A stretch of 64,000 nt of DNA. It comes from Metellina segmentata (Eukaryota > Arthropoda > Arachnida > Araneae > Tetragnathidae). The notes under the pieces were generated by a model. The model was not told where the DNA came from. It did no database searches and saw only the letters and a program-made list of their open reading frames with translations. The position numbers were made by a program, and so were the translations under genes. The DNA lies in assembly GCA_947359465.1 (NCBI GenBank), contig OX375874.1, forward strand, positions 93,466,172 through 93,530,171. Direction: 5' to 3'. Position 1 is the stretch's first letter. Every line of letters begins with the position of its first letter. Positions 1 through 11,229 of the stretch are shown piece after piece.

Positions 1-682
1 TCGTAACTCGAGTTACCCACGAGCTCCGTAAAATATTCTCAATCCGTCTCCGCGAACTAATAACGAGTGTCACGCGAATCTGGCAGCGGAATGTTAGTTC
101 AGACACACTAATACTTAACTAATTGAAATTAGGGAGAATCGATAGCAGACATCTGCTCTGGACTCACGGAACTCTTTCCGGAAGCTAGCTTAGAAAGTAC
201 TTATTATCAGACAAATTTATTGCCCAGAGATGCACCATTAGCGATAACGTTTGATTAATTGTTCCGAAATTACTCAATAACTAACATTATTCTACGTAAC
301 TTTTTTTACTAGATAGAAAAGTTAAAAAAAGTGTTGAGGAAAACTCATAACAAAGCCAAATTTTTTCCCCATATATTTCCTCCTTTGTCAGTTGAAACTG
401 GTTATTTTAAAGTAATTACTGTAACATATTTCATCAATTCAAAGTAACACGCTATGATTACATGTTGCATTAAATTTTCCTTTAATTCGATTCTTTTCTA
501 TGAATAGAATTTCTAATAAACCAAAGAAAATTTACAAAGAATGCGAAAAATTATGATGTTAAGGTCGTATTTTTTTAACTTTGTCATCAATTCTAAAACG
601 GCATTAATTAGGGGAATTAATTAGATAACCGATAATAATAAAAGGCTCGATTGTAAACGCGAAACAATCACTGTTGCACGAT
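1..682. other. AT-rich sequence, no gene seen
   Basis: I see no coding region, repeat unit or element boundary here. Short poly-A/T runs only. Confidence 0.5.
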
Positions 683-685
683 TTA

Positions 686-1101
686 GGCCCGGTGCACTCG
701 TCCGATTTTTCAACGTGCGGCGCCGCTGCGGCACCGAAGCCCAACTAAGCACACATAACCGTGAAATGACGAAAGTACTCATTTCGCGCCATTTGCGATA
801 GATATTCTATCGAAGAAAACGTGTTTATTTCGCTTACTTGGTGTAAAAAAGTATATTCTGAAACACAAAATAGGCGTTACTCGATACAACCATTCATTAA
901 TTATTTTTTATATTCCATTTATTTATGAAAACAAGGTACTTCAGACCGTAGAAGCGTGTGCGGCGAGCTGCGGCACCGTGGGGAAGTGCGGTACAAATTC
1001 CACGCAAGTTGGACGTGCACTACTCCATCGGATCTAATGTATCTCAGACCGCACTTGCGTTGCGGCGCCGCAGTTGAAAATCCGGATGTGTGCACCGGGC
1101 C
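686..1101. mobile_element. PIF/Harbinger-type MITE, copy 1
   Basis: A 416-bp element with terminal inverted repeats GGCCCGGTGCA at the left and TGCACCGGGCC at the right, continuing inward as GC-rich CGGCGCCGC-type sequence. It is flanked by the 3-bp duplication TTA at 683-685 and 1102-1104. TTA/TAA duplications and GGCC-starting ends are typical of PIF/Harbinger. It carries no transposase, so it is non-autonomous. Two related copies lie at 29656-30099 and 30325-30720. Confidence 0.85.
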
Positions 1102-1199
1102 TTATGTGTGTTTTCTCTCTAAGCGTTCCTAAAGCCTCATTTTTTTTCAGTATGCAAAACTATCCGTTCCATAATCCATCAGCATAATAAAAAATCACG

Positions 1200-1331
1200 T
1201 TTGTGAGGTGTGGGAGTTTTGAGAGTAGGGTGCCAGTTTAGGTTCTAACCTCGTCATCTGACCGTGGTTTAGGGATTGATCACGGATTTTCGCCAATAGT
1301 TTGTGCGACGTAAATACAAATATCCTACCAG
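1200..1331 (+). repeat. SINE-A fragment, degraded
   Basis: Matches the body of the SINE-A family described at 46360-46685: the block around GAGAGTAGGGTGCCAG, then TCGTCATCTGACCGTGG, then a diverged 3' part ending near TATCCTACCA. The tRNA-like head is missing. Confidence 0.6.
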
Positions 1332-2280
1332 CTACAACAGAAATAAAATAATGAGAATGGAACAAATGAAAACTTTTCCGAGAGCGAGCCAGAGTGTTGA
1401 AATGTTTTCGAACATGGATACGAATGCATATTCTAAAGCGATGTAAAGTTGTGAATTTTTCTGAACCTCCTATGCCGTTAAATAGTTATGTCTTTTGGAG
1501 TTTATATTTTTCAGACCTTAAATCTTAATATTTGTCAAGTATCATTGTCCAAGATTTGATTCAATCTACTCCAACAGGATTGAAACAAAATTTGGAAGAT
1601 TATGACACCGTATCATCTAGTTTTTCCAGGTTGAGTTTAAAATTAGACAGTAACATACATATTCAGATCCCAGCTGTCAGAAATATCTAAGTCATTTTAA
1701 TCTATAACTACTCCTTTGTTGAGTTATTCTATGAACTAGATCTAACTAATACTTATTTTTCGTCTTGTATTTCAGAAATTTGTAGCATGAAACCGGGACA
1801 CTTTTATTGCAACATCTAATAAGGTGTACGTCAAACAAAGGGAAATTATTGACCGCACGTTTACGATCCGTGGCGTTATTGGCAATCGTTGCTGGGAGAT
1901 TACCTTTATTTTATTTACCCCCCATTCGATAAACAAAATCTTTTTACCTATTACGCTAAGGTGCGTGACACAAATCGGCATGATTTTTATAGAGGAACAG
2001 AAGCAAAAACTAGATCGACGTTGCAGAAATACCAGTTACTGAGTTGTATGCATCGATTTTTGGAAGTCGGTAGTGGAAGTAAAGCATGCGAAATTCAAAT
2101 ATCCAATTCTTTTCTGGTTTCCTCAGACATGTTACCGTTTTCTCATTTGCGATACACTTGGGGACCAACTTTCCGCAAAACGACGGAGCCTTCATTTAGA
2201 AATTGACTCATGTTGGCAAAATGTGAAAGAGTGGAGAGTTTGAATCTCCGCAGAATCTGCCTTCTTCCTGGACATACCGG
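1332..2280. other. Unassigned sequence
   Basis: Short reading frames occur on both strands but overlap each other and match nothing I recognise. The right end may belong to the Gypsy pol remnant that becomes readable at 2281. Confidence 0.4.
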
Positions 2281-2406
2281 TATGGAACTCCCATAACCTT
2301 AACAACCGACCAGGGAAGAGAGTTTGAGGTTTATCTATTCAAGGAACTTGACAAGCTACGAGGTTCAGCTGCTTACCACCCTCAAACAAATGGCTTAGCT
2401 AAGGAA
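2281..2406 (+). pseudogene. Ty3/Gypsy integrase core fragment, part 1
   Basis: The frame starting at 2281 stays open for 42 codons and reads as the integrase catalytic core of a Gypsy-type LTR retrotransposon: a TTDQGREFE block containing the second catalytic Asp, then AYHPQTNGLAKE containing the catalytic Glu. The Asp-Glu spacing is about four residues shorter than the usual 35, so the copy is already altered. The frame is cut at 2406 by the hAT element at 2407-3279 and resumes at 3280. No LTRs, reverse transcriptase or gag were found nearby. Confidence 0.75.
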
Positions 2407-3279
2407 ACAGGCGCCTCAATCCCATGATAGTACTCTACGCAAGTCCAACTTGATTGGCTAATCGGATCACATGACCTAGATACGTATGTCAATAAGGTTT
2501 ATAGTTGTTGGCGATTTATCTCTTCCTTTCTGCTTTCTTCTTTTCTTTTCAGATCCATGGCTATGGGTGGGTAGAGGTGGGAGCCGAAAATTGTATCCTT
2601 TTATTATATAAGTTAATAATTATATAAGTTAGTGTTTTATGTATGCTTTTTGTTACATCAGAATGGTCCTAAGCCAGCGGTGGATACGACACCAACATCC
2701 TAAAGCAAAGGGGACGGCAGAGGGGCGGAAAAATATCAGCTGGTAGTGAGTTCAGGAGTGGTTCTTAGATTATTTATGTAAAATCAACGGAAGTTTGGAA
2801 AAATATGAAAAGGGTATTAAAAATTAGGAAAAGTAAATTAGAATGAAAAGGAATTAAATTGGAATTTTTTTAAATAATTTGGAGGATCTAAAAATTTTTC
2901 CGACAGCTGGGTTCGAACGCGGGAAGTCATCCTCCGCTAATCTGAAGGTGGGTGACTTTAGCCATTAGGCCATCGTTGTTTCACGAAAAGAAGCTCTTTA
3001 AAGTATAAGTACCCTTAATATAAGTTGGCAAGAAATACTTCTAACAACCATACAACATATATATGAGGAGCAAATCAGAGTCAACTTGTCGGACACTTAC
3101 GCTGTACGCTGAGGCGCTAGTGTATGTATTGTATTTTTACGAAACAACGCGCATATTCAAAATCAAATGGTTACTGCAACAATCAGATTGGCGAGATATC
3201 CAAGTGAAGCCAAGCCCGTGAAACTAGCCAATCAAGTTGGACTTGCGTAAAGTACTATCATGGGATTGAGCCGCTTCTG
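2407..3279 (-). mobile_element. Non-autonomous hAT element with internal tRNA-like block, copy 1
   Basis: An 873-bp element whose ends read CAGGCGCCTCAATCCC (left) and CAGAAGCGGCTCAATCCC (reverse complement of the right end), followed by a longer shared subterminal repeat (CATGATAGTACTTTACGC...). It is flanked by the 8-bp duplication CTAAGGAA at 2399-2406 and 3280-3287. An 8-bp duplication and CAG ends indicate the hAT superfamily. No transposase is present. It interrupts the Gypsy integrase frame. A second copy in the opposite orientation is at 3827-4702. Confidence 0.88.
2905..2985 (-). repeat. tRNA-like block inside hAT copy 1
   Basis: On the minus strand it reads GATGGCCTAATGGCT (A-box-like), then a B-box-like GTTCGAACCCAGC. 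The body is too diverged and the acceptor stem too poorly paired for me to call a functional tRNA. The same block sits in the sister copy at 4138-4226, so it is part of the element. It may be a captured tRNA or SINE head. Confidence 0.5.
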
Positions 3280-3620
3280 CTAAGGAACTGCCCCAACCAT
3301 TGAAAATTAACATCAAGTACCATGCTTCTGAACAATTTACAGAGATTCTACAATTTTGCTTGGCTTCAATCAGATCAGCCCTCAATGAAGATCTGAAATG
3401 AGTCAGCTGAGCTACTGTTTGGGACCACACTGTCTTCCAGGGGCCTAATTAAGATATTGGGATTCTGTTGAGTTTTCAGAAAAATTGAGAGCCATTACTC
3501 ATTCAGTTAATACACCACGAATTACAAGTCCCTTGGCAGAGGCTCTACTTTTGTACTCAATGACCACGCTAGCACCTCCTCGGGTTTCTATGCATAAGAC
3601 ATGGTCAACTTCCTACTATT
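3280..3620 (+). pseudogene. Ty3/Gypsy integrase fragment, part 2
   Basis: Beyond the hAT insertion the plus strand resumes integrase-like sequence. The frame through about 3310-3400 encodes KYHASEQFTEILQF followed by IRSALNEDLK, matching the Gypsy integrase C-terminal segment that normally reads like 'LPLVLLGIRTALKEDL...AELVYGT'. A following block resembling SAELLFGTTLSSRG is readable only after a frame disruption near 3400. It is a dead relic and not the minus-strand reading frame that overlaps it. Confidence 0.65.
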
Positions 3621-3826
3621 GGAGACCACGCTCGCGTTTCTTTGAATAGTTAAAAAATGCTGTTTGAAAGATTTTTCTACGCTCTAGTTGTAATGTGATG
3701 TCTGCGTATTTAATACAAAAAGAAAAATGCTGGAAATAGAAATTCCCGTCTGGTAAATTCTCCTGAATAAAATATCGGCTCACAAGCATGTGCTGCATTT
3801 CACCTCAACAGCAGTGGGGCTTTTGA

Positions 3827-4702
3827 CAGAAGCGGCTCAATCCCATGATAGTGCTTTACGCAAGTCCAATTTGATTGGCTAGTTTCACGGGCTTGGCTTC
3901 ACTTGGATATCTCGCCAATCTGATTGTTGCAGTAACCATTTGATTTTGAATATGCGCGTTGTTTCGTAGAAATACAATACAATACATACACTAGCGCCTC
4001 AGCGTACAGCGTAAGTGTCCGACAAGTTGACTCTGATTTGCTCCTCATATATATGTTGTATGGTTGTTGTTAGTAGTATTTCTTGCCAACTTATATTAAA
4101 GGGTACTTATATTTTAAAGAGCTTCTTTTCGTGGTGCAACGATGGCCTAATGGCTTAAGTCACCCACATTCAGATTAGCGTCGGCAGCGGAGGATGACTA
4201 CCCCAGTTCGAACCCAGCTGGCGGAAAAGTTTTTAGATCCTCCAAATTATTTTTAAAAAATTCCAATTTAATTCCTTTTCATTCTAATTTACTTTTTCCA
4301 ATTTTTAATACCCTTTTTATATTTTTCCAAACTTCCGTTGATTTTACATAAATAATCTAAGAACCACTCCTGAACTCACTACCAGCTGATATTTTTCCGC
4401 CCCTCTGCTTTAGGATGATGGTGTCGTATCCACCGCTGGCTTAGGACCATTCTGATGTAACAAAAAGCATACATAAAACACTAACTTATATAATTATTAA
4501 CTTTTTTATAAAAGGATACAATTTTCGGCTCCCACCTCTACCCACCCATAGCCATGGATCTGAAAAGAAAAGAAGAAAGCACAAAGGAAGAGATAAATCG
4601 CCAACAGAAAAATTCTCATGACTACGTATCTAGGTCATGTGATCCGATTAGCCAATCAAGTTGGACTTGCGTAAAGTACTATCATGGGATTGAGGCGCCT
4701 GT
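3827..4702 (+). mobile_element. Non-autonomous hAT element with internal tRNA-like block, copy 2
   Basis: An 876-bp element closely similar to 2407-3279 over its length but inverted. It is flanked by its own exact 8-bp duplication GCTTTTGA at 3819-3826 and 4703-4710. Because the two copies have different target duplications, this is two separate insertions and not one long palindrome. Together they form an inverted repeat of about 0.87 kb arms separated by about 550 bp. Confidence 0.88.
4138..4226 (+). repeat. tRNA-like block inside hAT copy 2
   Basis: Counterpart of 2905-2985: GATGGCCTAATGGCTTAAG as the A-box-like segment and CAGTTCGAACCCAGC as the B-box-like segment, about 60 bp apart, which would fit a long-variable-arm (Leu/Ser class) tRNA ancestor. 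Not called as a functional tRNA. Confidence 0.5.
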
Positions 4703-4723
4703 GCTTTTGACCCTTGTATTTAA

Positions 4724-5335
4724 TCTCTACTATAAAGGAAGTGTTTGTACGCATTGTCCTGACGAATCTATGGCACTTACAGCAATAGGATTTGGCACAC
4801 AGGTAGTCCAAATATTTTGCAACTTTTGCGCCAGCCCGAATTTTAAAATTTAATCTAGAATATTTTTAAATGAATTTAATTCTTATTGTTTTCTTTAGAA
4901 TGACAACATCTACAATTTTTCAGCGGACGAAAAAACAAGTAAAATTTTAACTGGAGAAATGTAGTTTTTTTTTTTCCATCTGCTACACCGTTAAAGATAG
5001 AGAACAAATTTCAACGGACTTGAAATCTGCGGAAAATGTCATAGATCGAAACCTAAAAATATGATTTTCTTTATATAAATAATTTTTAAATTGAATACAT
5101 GAAATTTTTTGCAAGAGATTGTGACGTCACGCCAACCTTCGCGATCGAGAAATCAACAGATTCCATTTCCTGCGCTCAAACAATTCCAGTTCAAAGCAAA
5201 ACAAATAAAAAAAAAAAGTTTGATTGTCTTTTTTAGTTCTTTTTTGTAAAATTGAGATCGTTAAAGATAGATTGAAAATTTCAACGGATTTGAAATCTGC
5301 GGAAAATTTTGCACCAGATATATACCTTATGCGCT
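4724..5335 (+). mobile_element. Helitron 5'-end fragment (family 2)
   Basis: Starts A|TCTCTACTATAAAGGAAGT, the 5' signature shared with elements at 9094, 10287, 11490 (minus) and 49542 (minus). Inside is the family block GTTAAAGATAGATTGAAAAT followed by TTTCAACGGATTTGAAATCT, also present in the other copies. No CTRR 3' terminus is seen, so it is 3'-truncated. Confidence 0.65.
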
Positions 5336-6785
5336 TGGCTGGGTCTGAGCTAGACCATGCCCAAACGTCCGTTAGACTTGCGAACCACTGCCAAGACTCC
5401 CGAGCAAATAATACGCTACAGGAAGGTGCTCGGGCGATTCCGGCGGAAATCTTTTTACTCCTCGAATGAACTCCATGGGACTTAAATGCTCACTTCGGAA
5501 TTTTGACAATGCGATCAGATCCACCCTGGCCATAGCCAAAATACTTGTGAAATAGTAGCATAATTTTAAAATGTGGTAGAAAAACTATCTTATCTCAAAT
5601 CCTATTGTAGCTAATACAAAATGAATAGGCTAACACCCAAAATGTACCATTTAAGTGTGAAACAGACGTCGAAGATCTCGTACAATCCAAAGAATTAAAA
5701 AAAAATTAAATTAATTTATTCATCAGGTTTTCATGACATAACTTCTTTCGTCATTGTTACTTTCACATTTGTGGGGCTGTGTACTATACTATTTCAATCC
5801 GGTTATTTTTTTGTTACCGTTTAGTACAAAATTCAGATACCTCTAAACGACACAAAAATAATACAAAAAAAGAAATTTATAAAAACAGCACCTACACTAT
5901 AAAACGTACATTTATTGACATAAAGATATGTACAATGATGTGATTTTTAACACAGATATGATCATGTTTTATAATATTCCTTAGATTCTGCACTTACTGA
6001 CTAATGCCATTAAGAAAACTAAAATATTTTAATTTCTATACAACATTAGTAGGCCCATTTTATTAACTTGTAAGAATCTATAAGTTACAAATTAATGATA
6101 GCTGTTCAAAAGGAATTTTGAAAATAATAATTTTTGAAATATCTTTCTTTAATGCCGTATATTGAAAGAAACTATATCGAAACTTATTTCTGAAGTTTTC
6201 AAGTCATTAGTATAGATACGTGACAAAAAGTTCCTAAAGTAACAAGCATACGACAAAACGCATTTCATGACGTAATAACGTTCGTGTCTGCGAGATATAA
6301 CATTCATATTAACTTTTACACGTCTTTTCATTTTAGTGGAAATAGATAACATTACAGAAACGCGTACTTATAATATTTAATTGAACAAACATGAAGAAAT
6401 TAAATGTCGCTAACGGTAAAATGAACAGGAATAAATTGGTATTTATTCCAATTTTCAAAACTATGCAAAGTATTAAACACAAAATTTTACACACACACAT
6501 CAAATATAAACATACAATAAGATGAGTTAAATGCATTTGTATCTCGACACTTTTGAATTAGCAATCAATTTTAGTTGTTTTAGCGATGAAAAGGAGGGGT
6601 AAAATTAAAATTTTAAAGAATCTTGGTTATTTTGAATATGTTACCAACTATACAATAGATTCATAACCTTAAGTTATTCCAGGTGATTACCATTCCAGTA
6701 ATCGACATAGGCTATGTGCGAAATAATCATCAATGATATTTGCTTTGAAACAAAGGGAAACTGCATTATTCAAGACAGCTAATAG
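5336..6785. other. AT-rich unassigned sequence
   Basis: No element boundary or credible coding region. The short minus-strand frames here are hydrophobic and low-complexity, as expected from AT-rich DNA. Confidence 0.4.
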
Positions 6786-6928
6786 ATGTTTTCAGATGAT
6801 GTTCATCAAGGGATGTTATTAGATGTTGTTCATTCAAGTGATGTTTTTAGATGTTGTTCATCAAGGGATGTTATTAGATGATGTTCATATAGGGATGTTT
6901 TTAGATGTTGTTCATCAAGGGATGTTAG
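6786..6928. repeat. Minisatellite, about 29-31 bp unit
   Basis: Roughly five imperfect tandem units built on GATGTTGTTCATCAAGGGA and GATGTTATTAGATG. Units differ by small substitutions and by 1-2 bp in length. It lies beyond the 3' end of the acidic-protein gene. Confidence 0.8.
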
Positions 6929-7873
6929 TAATTATGCATTCACTTCTATTCGACTTTTTACGAGTGTAAAACTGATCCCCAAAACGAAAAGGTGTAACAT
7001 CCAAAGAACTAAAAAATATTTATTGAAAAAATAGAAAATTGGGTTTTAATTGTGAAAGTGGGATTCCTTAAAATTTATTTTTATTCAAAGCCACAAAATG
7101 AGAAACACTAATATTCATTTTATACTAGCACGAATAAGAGTACTGTTACGCGTTTGAGCAACAGTAGTTTTGATACAAATCGTGTTGACATTTAATATCG
7201 AAAATGCAAAAATATAAATCTTTAGAAACGTCAAAATAATATAAATGAAAATAATTGCACTATTTGTATCACTGGAAAGTTTTGTATACTTAAAAGTAAA
7301 AATATAATCGAATAAATGTGTGAAAAGAGGAGCGCTTCAAGGTGTGAATAAAAAGGCTGGATAACATTCAGATTATGTTCAACTCAATCGAAATTGCGAA
7401 CTTATAATCAAATTCCAGGGAAAATTCCACTGTGGTATTTTAACTTACATTTTAGGATTGATCTAGTTTACTTTATGGAATGAATTACAACTTTTTAAAT
7501 GTCGTTTGATACTTCTGAACGAAAAAGATACAACTTAAGTTTCACATATTCCTCTAATTAAGGATGGTATAGAATGAGATGAGAGAAATTGTCAACTAAA
7601 CGTACCGCCAGCATTAGGTGTGCTTGAAGCGTTTCGTGAAAAATGCAACTAGCAAAACTTGCTTGCATAAAAACCATAACAGTCGCTATTAAAACATTGA
7701 ATTGAGAAATTCACAAAAACAGAACGATATTCAACAACTGGCACTTATGCTAGATTGCTCAAAAAGACAACTTGATATCACCAGCAATCTCAATATGTTT
7801 GCCAAAAACATGAATACATAATAAATAATATACAAATGTTACAAATGAATCTACAGGAAAAAATAACGCAAGT
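6929..7873 (-). other. Presumed 3' untranslated/downstream region of the acidic-protein gene
   Basis: Follows the TAA stop of exon 3 on the minus strand. Candidate AATAAA poly(A) signals (minus strand) lie at 7074-7079, 7080-7085 and 7019-7024. In such AT-rich DNA these are weak evidence. No other gene is visible. Confidence 0.35.
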
Positions 7874-8224
7874 TTAGTACAGGAACACATGGTCTCCATA
7901 TATGACCTGTGAATCCTCTTCAGGGCTTTCAAACATTGGATCACCATTACTATCTCCATCTGCCACAAAATTGTCATCGTCCTCATCATCGTCGTCGTCA
8001 TGCAACTCCTGCCGTGGCATCACTTCGACGTTGTTATTGTCTTTGTGTGGTGTATCGTCCAGTACAAAATCCCTCGTGTCGTCGTCGACTTCGTTCTCCT
8101 TGTCGTCATCTTCGTCAACATTGTCTATCGTGAACTCGAATTGATGATTGGAGTCGCTCCTGTCTTCCTCAGAATTGTCATTGTCCAAAACTTCGGCGTA
8201 GGAATTTTTACCTGTGTGTCTCAC
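7874..8224 (-). CDS. Acidic secreted protein, exon 3 (terminal)
   Basis: Terminal coding exon of the three-exon gene, residues 151-266 plus TAA at 7876-7874. The acceptor on the minus strand reads TTTTTCCAG|GTGAGA, and the exon opens in phase 0, matching the end of exon 2. The segment has 116 residues, 42 of them Asp or Glu (36%), with runs such as DDDDDEDDD. There is no Cys and no recognisable fold, so it is probably disordered. Two Ser-x-Glu sites (in NSEED and SPEED) are possible targets of secretory-pathway casein kinases of the Fam20C type; that is inference. The C-terminus is hydrophobic-aromatic (HVFLY). The complementary strand is open only because GAC/GAT repeats read as Ser- or Val-rich frames there. 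I do not recognise the family. Candidate roles for secreted acidic proteins include Ca2+ binding, matrix or a propeptide, and none is shown by the sequence. Confidence 0.82.
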   Translation of the reverse strand: MRHTGKNSYAEVLDNDNSEEDRSDSNHQFEFTIDNVDEDDDKENEVDDDTRDFVLDDTPHKDNNNVEVMPRQELHDDDDDEDDDNFVADGDSNGDPMFESPEEDSQVIYGDHVFLY

Positions 8225-8984
8225 CTGGAAAAATGATGGAAACCAAAGTTTTTTGAAATCAACATGTTTTGTACCAGCTCACAAGTTTCTTTTCTAAAAG
8301 CACTAAATGTGGAACTTAACAAAATGGGAGGAAATGTGGTTATTCGGGTAACTAACAAGAAAGGGGATCATGGCTGCCACAGTTAAAACACTTGTGGAAT
8401 AGTATCATTAGTAGAATGCATTTTTAAGAACAGCAAAACGGTTTCCTCTCTCCATTTTCTCTCTATATTAAAAAAAAGTTACCGCCGCAGGATTGAAAAC
8501 TGTGTTGTTTAGATCAATTCTTAGACAATTTCCTCAGAAAGTACTGATCGGAAAAAAACGAAATTAACATGGTTTGTTCTTCATCGTATTCCCTCGACGA
8601 TTATTAAGATTTTTTTCCGATGCGGTTATTAGTTTAGGGTTTATTAAGTGTCAAAATTGAAGAAGCGAAATTTCTTCCGCGAGTGAGCAAAACACATAGA
8701 AATTTTCAGTCTTCAGCCGTGAGTTTTTTTTTTAAAGAGTACCTCTCAAAGTAAATTTTTGCAGCTCGTCGAGTTTTTTTTGATATTTCAATTTGGTTCT
8801 TGATAATATTTTTTTGAAATTCGGGAAAAATCGGGACATTTTTGTTATTTTTTTTTAAACTGCCGAATTTATATCTTATTACTATTAGTTTTTAAAATAT
8901 CGCAGTATACCTCAGAATGTACTCTTTCTTACGGCACTATTATGTTTTAAATCGGTTAATAATTAAATTGGATGCGATCAAAAT

Positions 8985-9033
8985 GGAAGCGGGGGTTGGC
9001 GAGCGTAAGCGAGCAGGGGGCGTAGCCCCCTAG
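8985..9033 (+). mobile_element. Orphan Helitron 3' terminus (family 1)
   Basis: GGTTGGCGAGCGTAAGCG leads into the hairpin GGGGGCGTAGCCCCC and ends CTAG|T, the Helitron 3' signature. It is nearly identical to the 3' end of the copy at 20623-20965 (minus). No matching 5' end is seen upstream, so only the terminus is certain. Confidence 0.65.
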
Positions 9034-9093
9034 TAGTTGCAAATTTTTGTTGTTCAGGTACAAAAAGAATCGGCTAAAGCACAAATGCGCCAA

Positions 9094-9805
9094 TCTCTAC
9101 TATTATAAAAGGAAGTGTTTGTCTGTTTGAGCGCAAAATCCCGACTATTCTTTGGCAATTACAGCAATGATATTTGTCACAGGTATTTCGAATTTTTTGG
9201 GTCGCGGTGAATTTTAAAATTCAATCTAGAACATTTTAAAAAGAATTGAATGAAATTTAATCATTATTGAATGCTACAGCATAGAAGAGATCACAGATTC
9301 TAAATTTATTGTTTTGGTTTCCGGCACGCGGATGAATAATTTTGCTGCCAGACGATAAAAATAATCTCTTAACTGGAGTCAATTAGTTCTTTTTCTATCT
9401 CCTAGACCGTTAAAGATAGAGTAAAAATTTCAGCGGATTTGAAATCTGTGGAAAATTTCACTTCAGAGCCATACTTAAAAATATAATTTTCTTTATATTA
9501 ATAACTTTTAAATTGAATATATCTTTTATATTTTCGCACGAGATTGTGACGTCACGGTAACTTTTCCTTTCCAAAAATAAACAGATTGCATTTCGCGCCC
9601 TTCGCGTTTAAATAATAAAAAAATAATAATAAATAAAAAAAATATTACATTTCCTGCCTTTTTCAGTCGAGAGTAAAAAATAAAAAACATTTTGAGAGTC
9701 ATTGTTTAGTTCTTTTTTGTAAAAGCGGATTCGTTAAAGAGAGATTAAACATTTCAACGGATTTGAAATCTGCGGAAAATTTTACACCAGAATTATACCT
9801 TTTAT
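9094..9805 (+). mobile_element. Helitron 5'-end fragment (family 2)
   Basis: Begins A|TCTCTACTATTATAAAAGG and continues with the family 2 interior (GGATTTGAAATCTG blocks occurring twice, near 9435 and 9755). No CTRR end before the next element; the right limit is approximate. Confidence 0.65.
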
Positions 9806-10286
9806 CACGGTGTTGCCCAATTAAGTATGAAATAAACGATAAGATCTGCTAAGAATGAAATAAAAAATTACATATATTAATATATATATATTTAATGCGG
9901 TTTTTATGACAATCTACCAAACAGATTTCGATTTTTTATTTTATGGTCCCAACGGCTTGATGCAAAAACTTCGAAATCGGCGTCGCTTGGAACAATTTCT
10001 CTCGAAAGAAAATTTTCGAAAATATTTTTCGACAGCTATTATAATTCTCCGGTTCGTTATTAGTTAAAAAAGGGGCCGAAGCTTTCGATGACCTTTTGAT
10101 GAATTTTCGATAAAAGTCGCCGCAATTTTGAAAATAGAAGCTTTGGAGACTGTTTCGCTTAAAACGATATTCCTAGTCGGCAAGGTTGAAAAATACACAC
10201 ACACACAAAGGTCGTCTTTTAGTCGACTGTGGAACCCTGTGAGATTCTTAGGAAAAAAATAAAACAGTGTGGAATTCCTCCCTCTA

Positions 10287-11204
10287 TCTCTACTGTTATA
10301 AAAGAAGTGTTTCTTTGTCCGTCTGTCTGTGAGGCGTGTCCTGACGCTTCTATGGCACTTACAATAATGAAATTTGGCACACAGGTAGTCCGAATTTTTT
10401 GTGATTTTTCCATCGCGCCCGAATTTTAAAATTTTATTTAGAACTTTTTGAATTAATTAATTGGAATTTAATTACTATTGTTTTCTTTATAATGGCAACA
10501 GCATAAAGAGATCAGATTCTAAATTTATTTTTTCCGTTTCCCTTTCATAGCCCGTTGTGTTGCTCCAGTACGACATTATATATAATTAGAAACATTGCCA
10601 TTATATTTCCCTTTCATTTTCCCAGCAACGATTTCAGCGGACAAACAAAACAAAGTTTTAACTGGAGTTATGTGGTTCTTTTTTCTATCTCCTAGATCGT
10701 TAAAAGTAGATTGAAAATTTCAAAGAATTTGAAATCTGCGTAAAATTATACACCAGATAGATATCTTACATTTGATTTTCTTTAAATAAATACTTTTTCA
10801 ATTGTAACTTTTTTATTTTTGCAATGCGAATATGAGCGCATTAGACAATGATGTCACGACTTTTACGTCCTTTGGAATTGTCTTAGCGATTGTTTTTGGT
10901 AGGTATTTAATTAACGTAGCACCGGACCAACACAATGAGCCAATGCGATCGTTTTTGGAATTGCGTAACAATCACCGGAGGTTGGCGAGCATTATTGCTT
11001 TTTCTTTTTTTGTGACAATGAAATTTGGCACACAGGTAGTCCTAACTTTTTTTGTAAATTTTGTGTCCAGTCCTAATTTTCAAATTTGATATAGAACATT
11101 TTTAAATGAATTCATTAGTTTTTTTTTTTTTCTCCCTTGAACCAACGTTTTTGACCTTTTTGGAACTGTCAGGGGCAGCGCCGTGCTGGCCACGCAGTGG
11201 CTAG
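10287..11204 (+). mobile_element. Non-autonomous Helitron (family 2), both ends present
   Basis: The 5' end A|TCTCTACTGTTATAAAAG lies at 10287. The 3' end is the short hairpin GCCACGCAGTGGC followed by CTAG|T at 11201-11204. Insertion between A and T and the absence of terminal inverted repeats fit Helitrons. At 918 bp it has no Rep/helicase coding. It lies in intron 2. Confidence 0.75.
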
Positions 11205-11229
11205 TACTATATCAAACCAAACAGAACAA

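Noticed and set aside
2905..2985. Functional tRNA genes at 2905-2985, 4138-4226, 21588-21680 and 26703-26793.
   Set aside because: Box-like motifs are present but acceptor and anticodon stems do not pair convincingly by eye, and two of them are inside a transposon.
2407..4702. One giant palindromic element.
   Set aside because: Each half has its own exact 8-bp target duplication, so there are two insertions.
7902..8236. Plus-strand frames opposite exon 3 (Ser-rich and Val-rich).
   Set aside because: They are the complement of GAC/GAT repeats and have no independent support.
9870..9900. Possible replication or promoter element in the TATATA run.
   Set aside because: Simple AT microsatellite in AT-rich DNA; nothing else supports a function.
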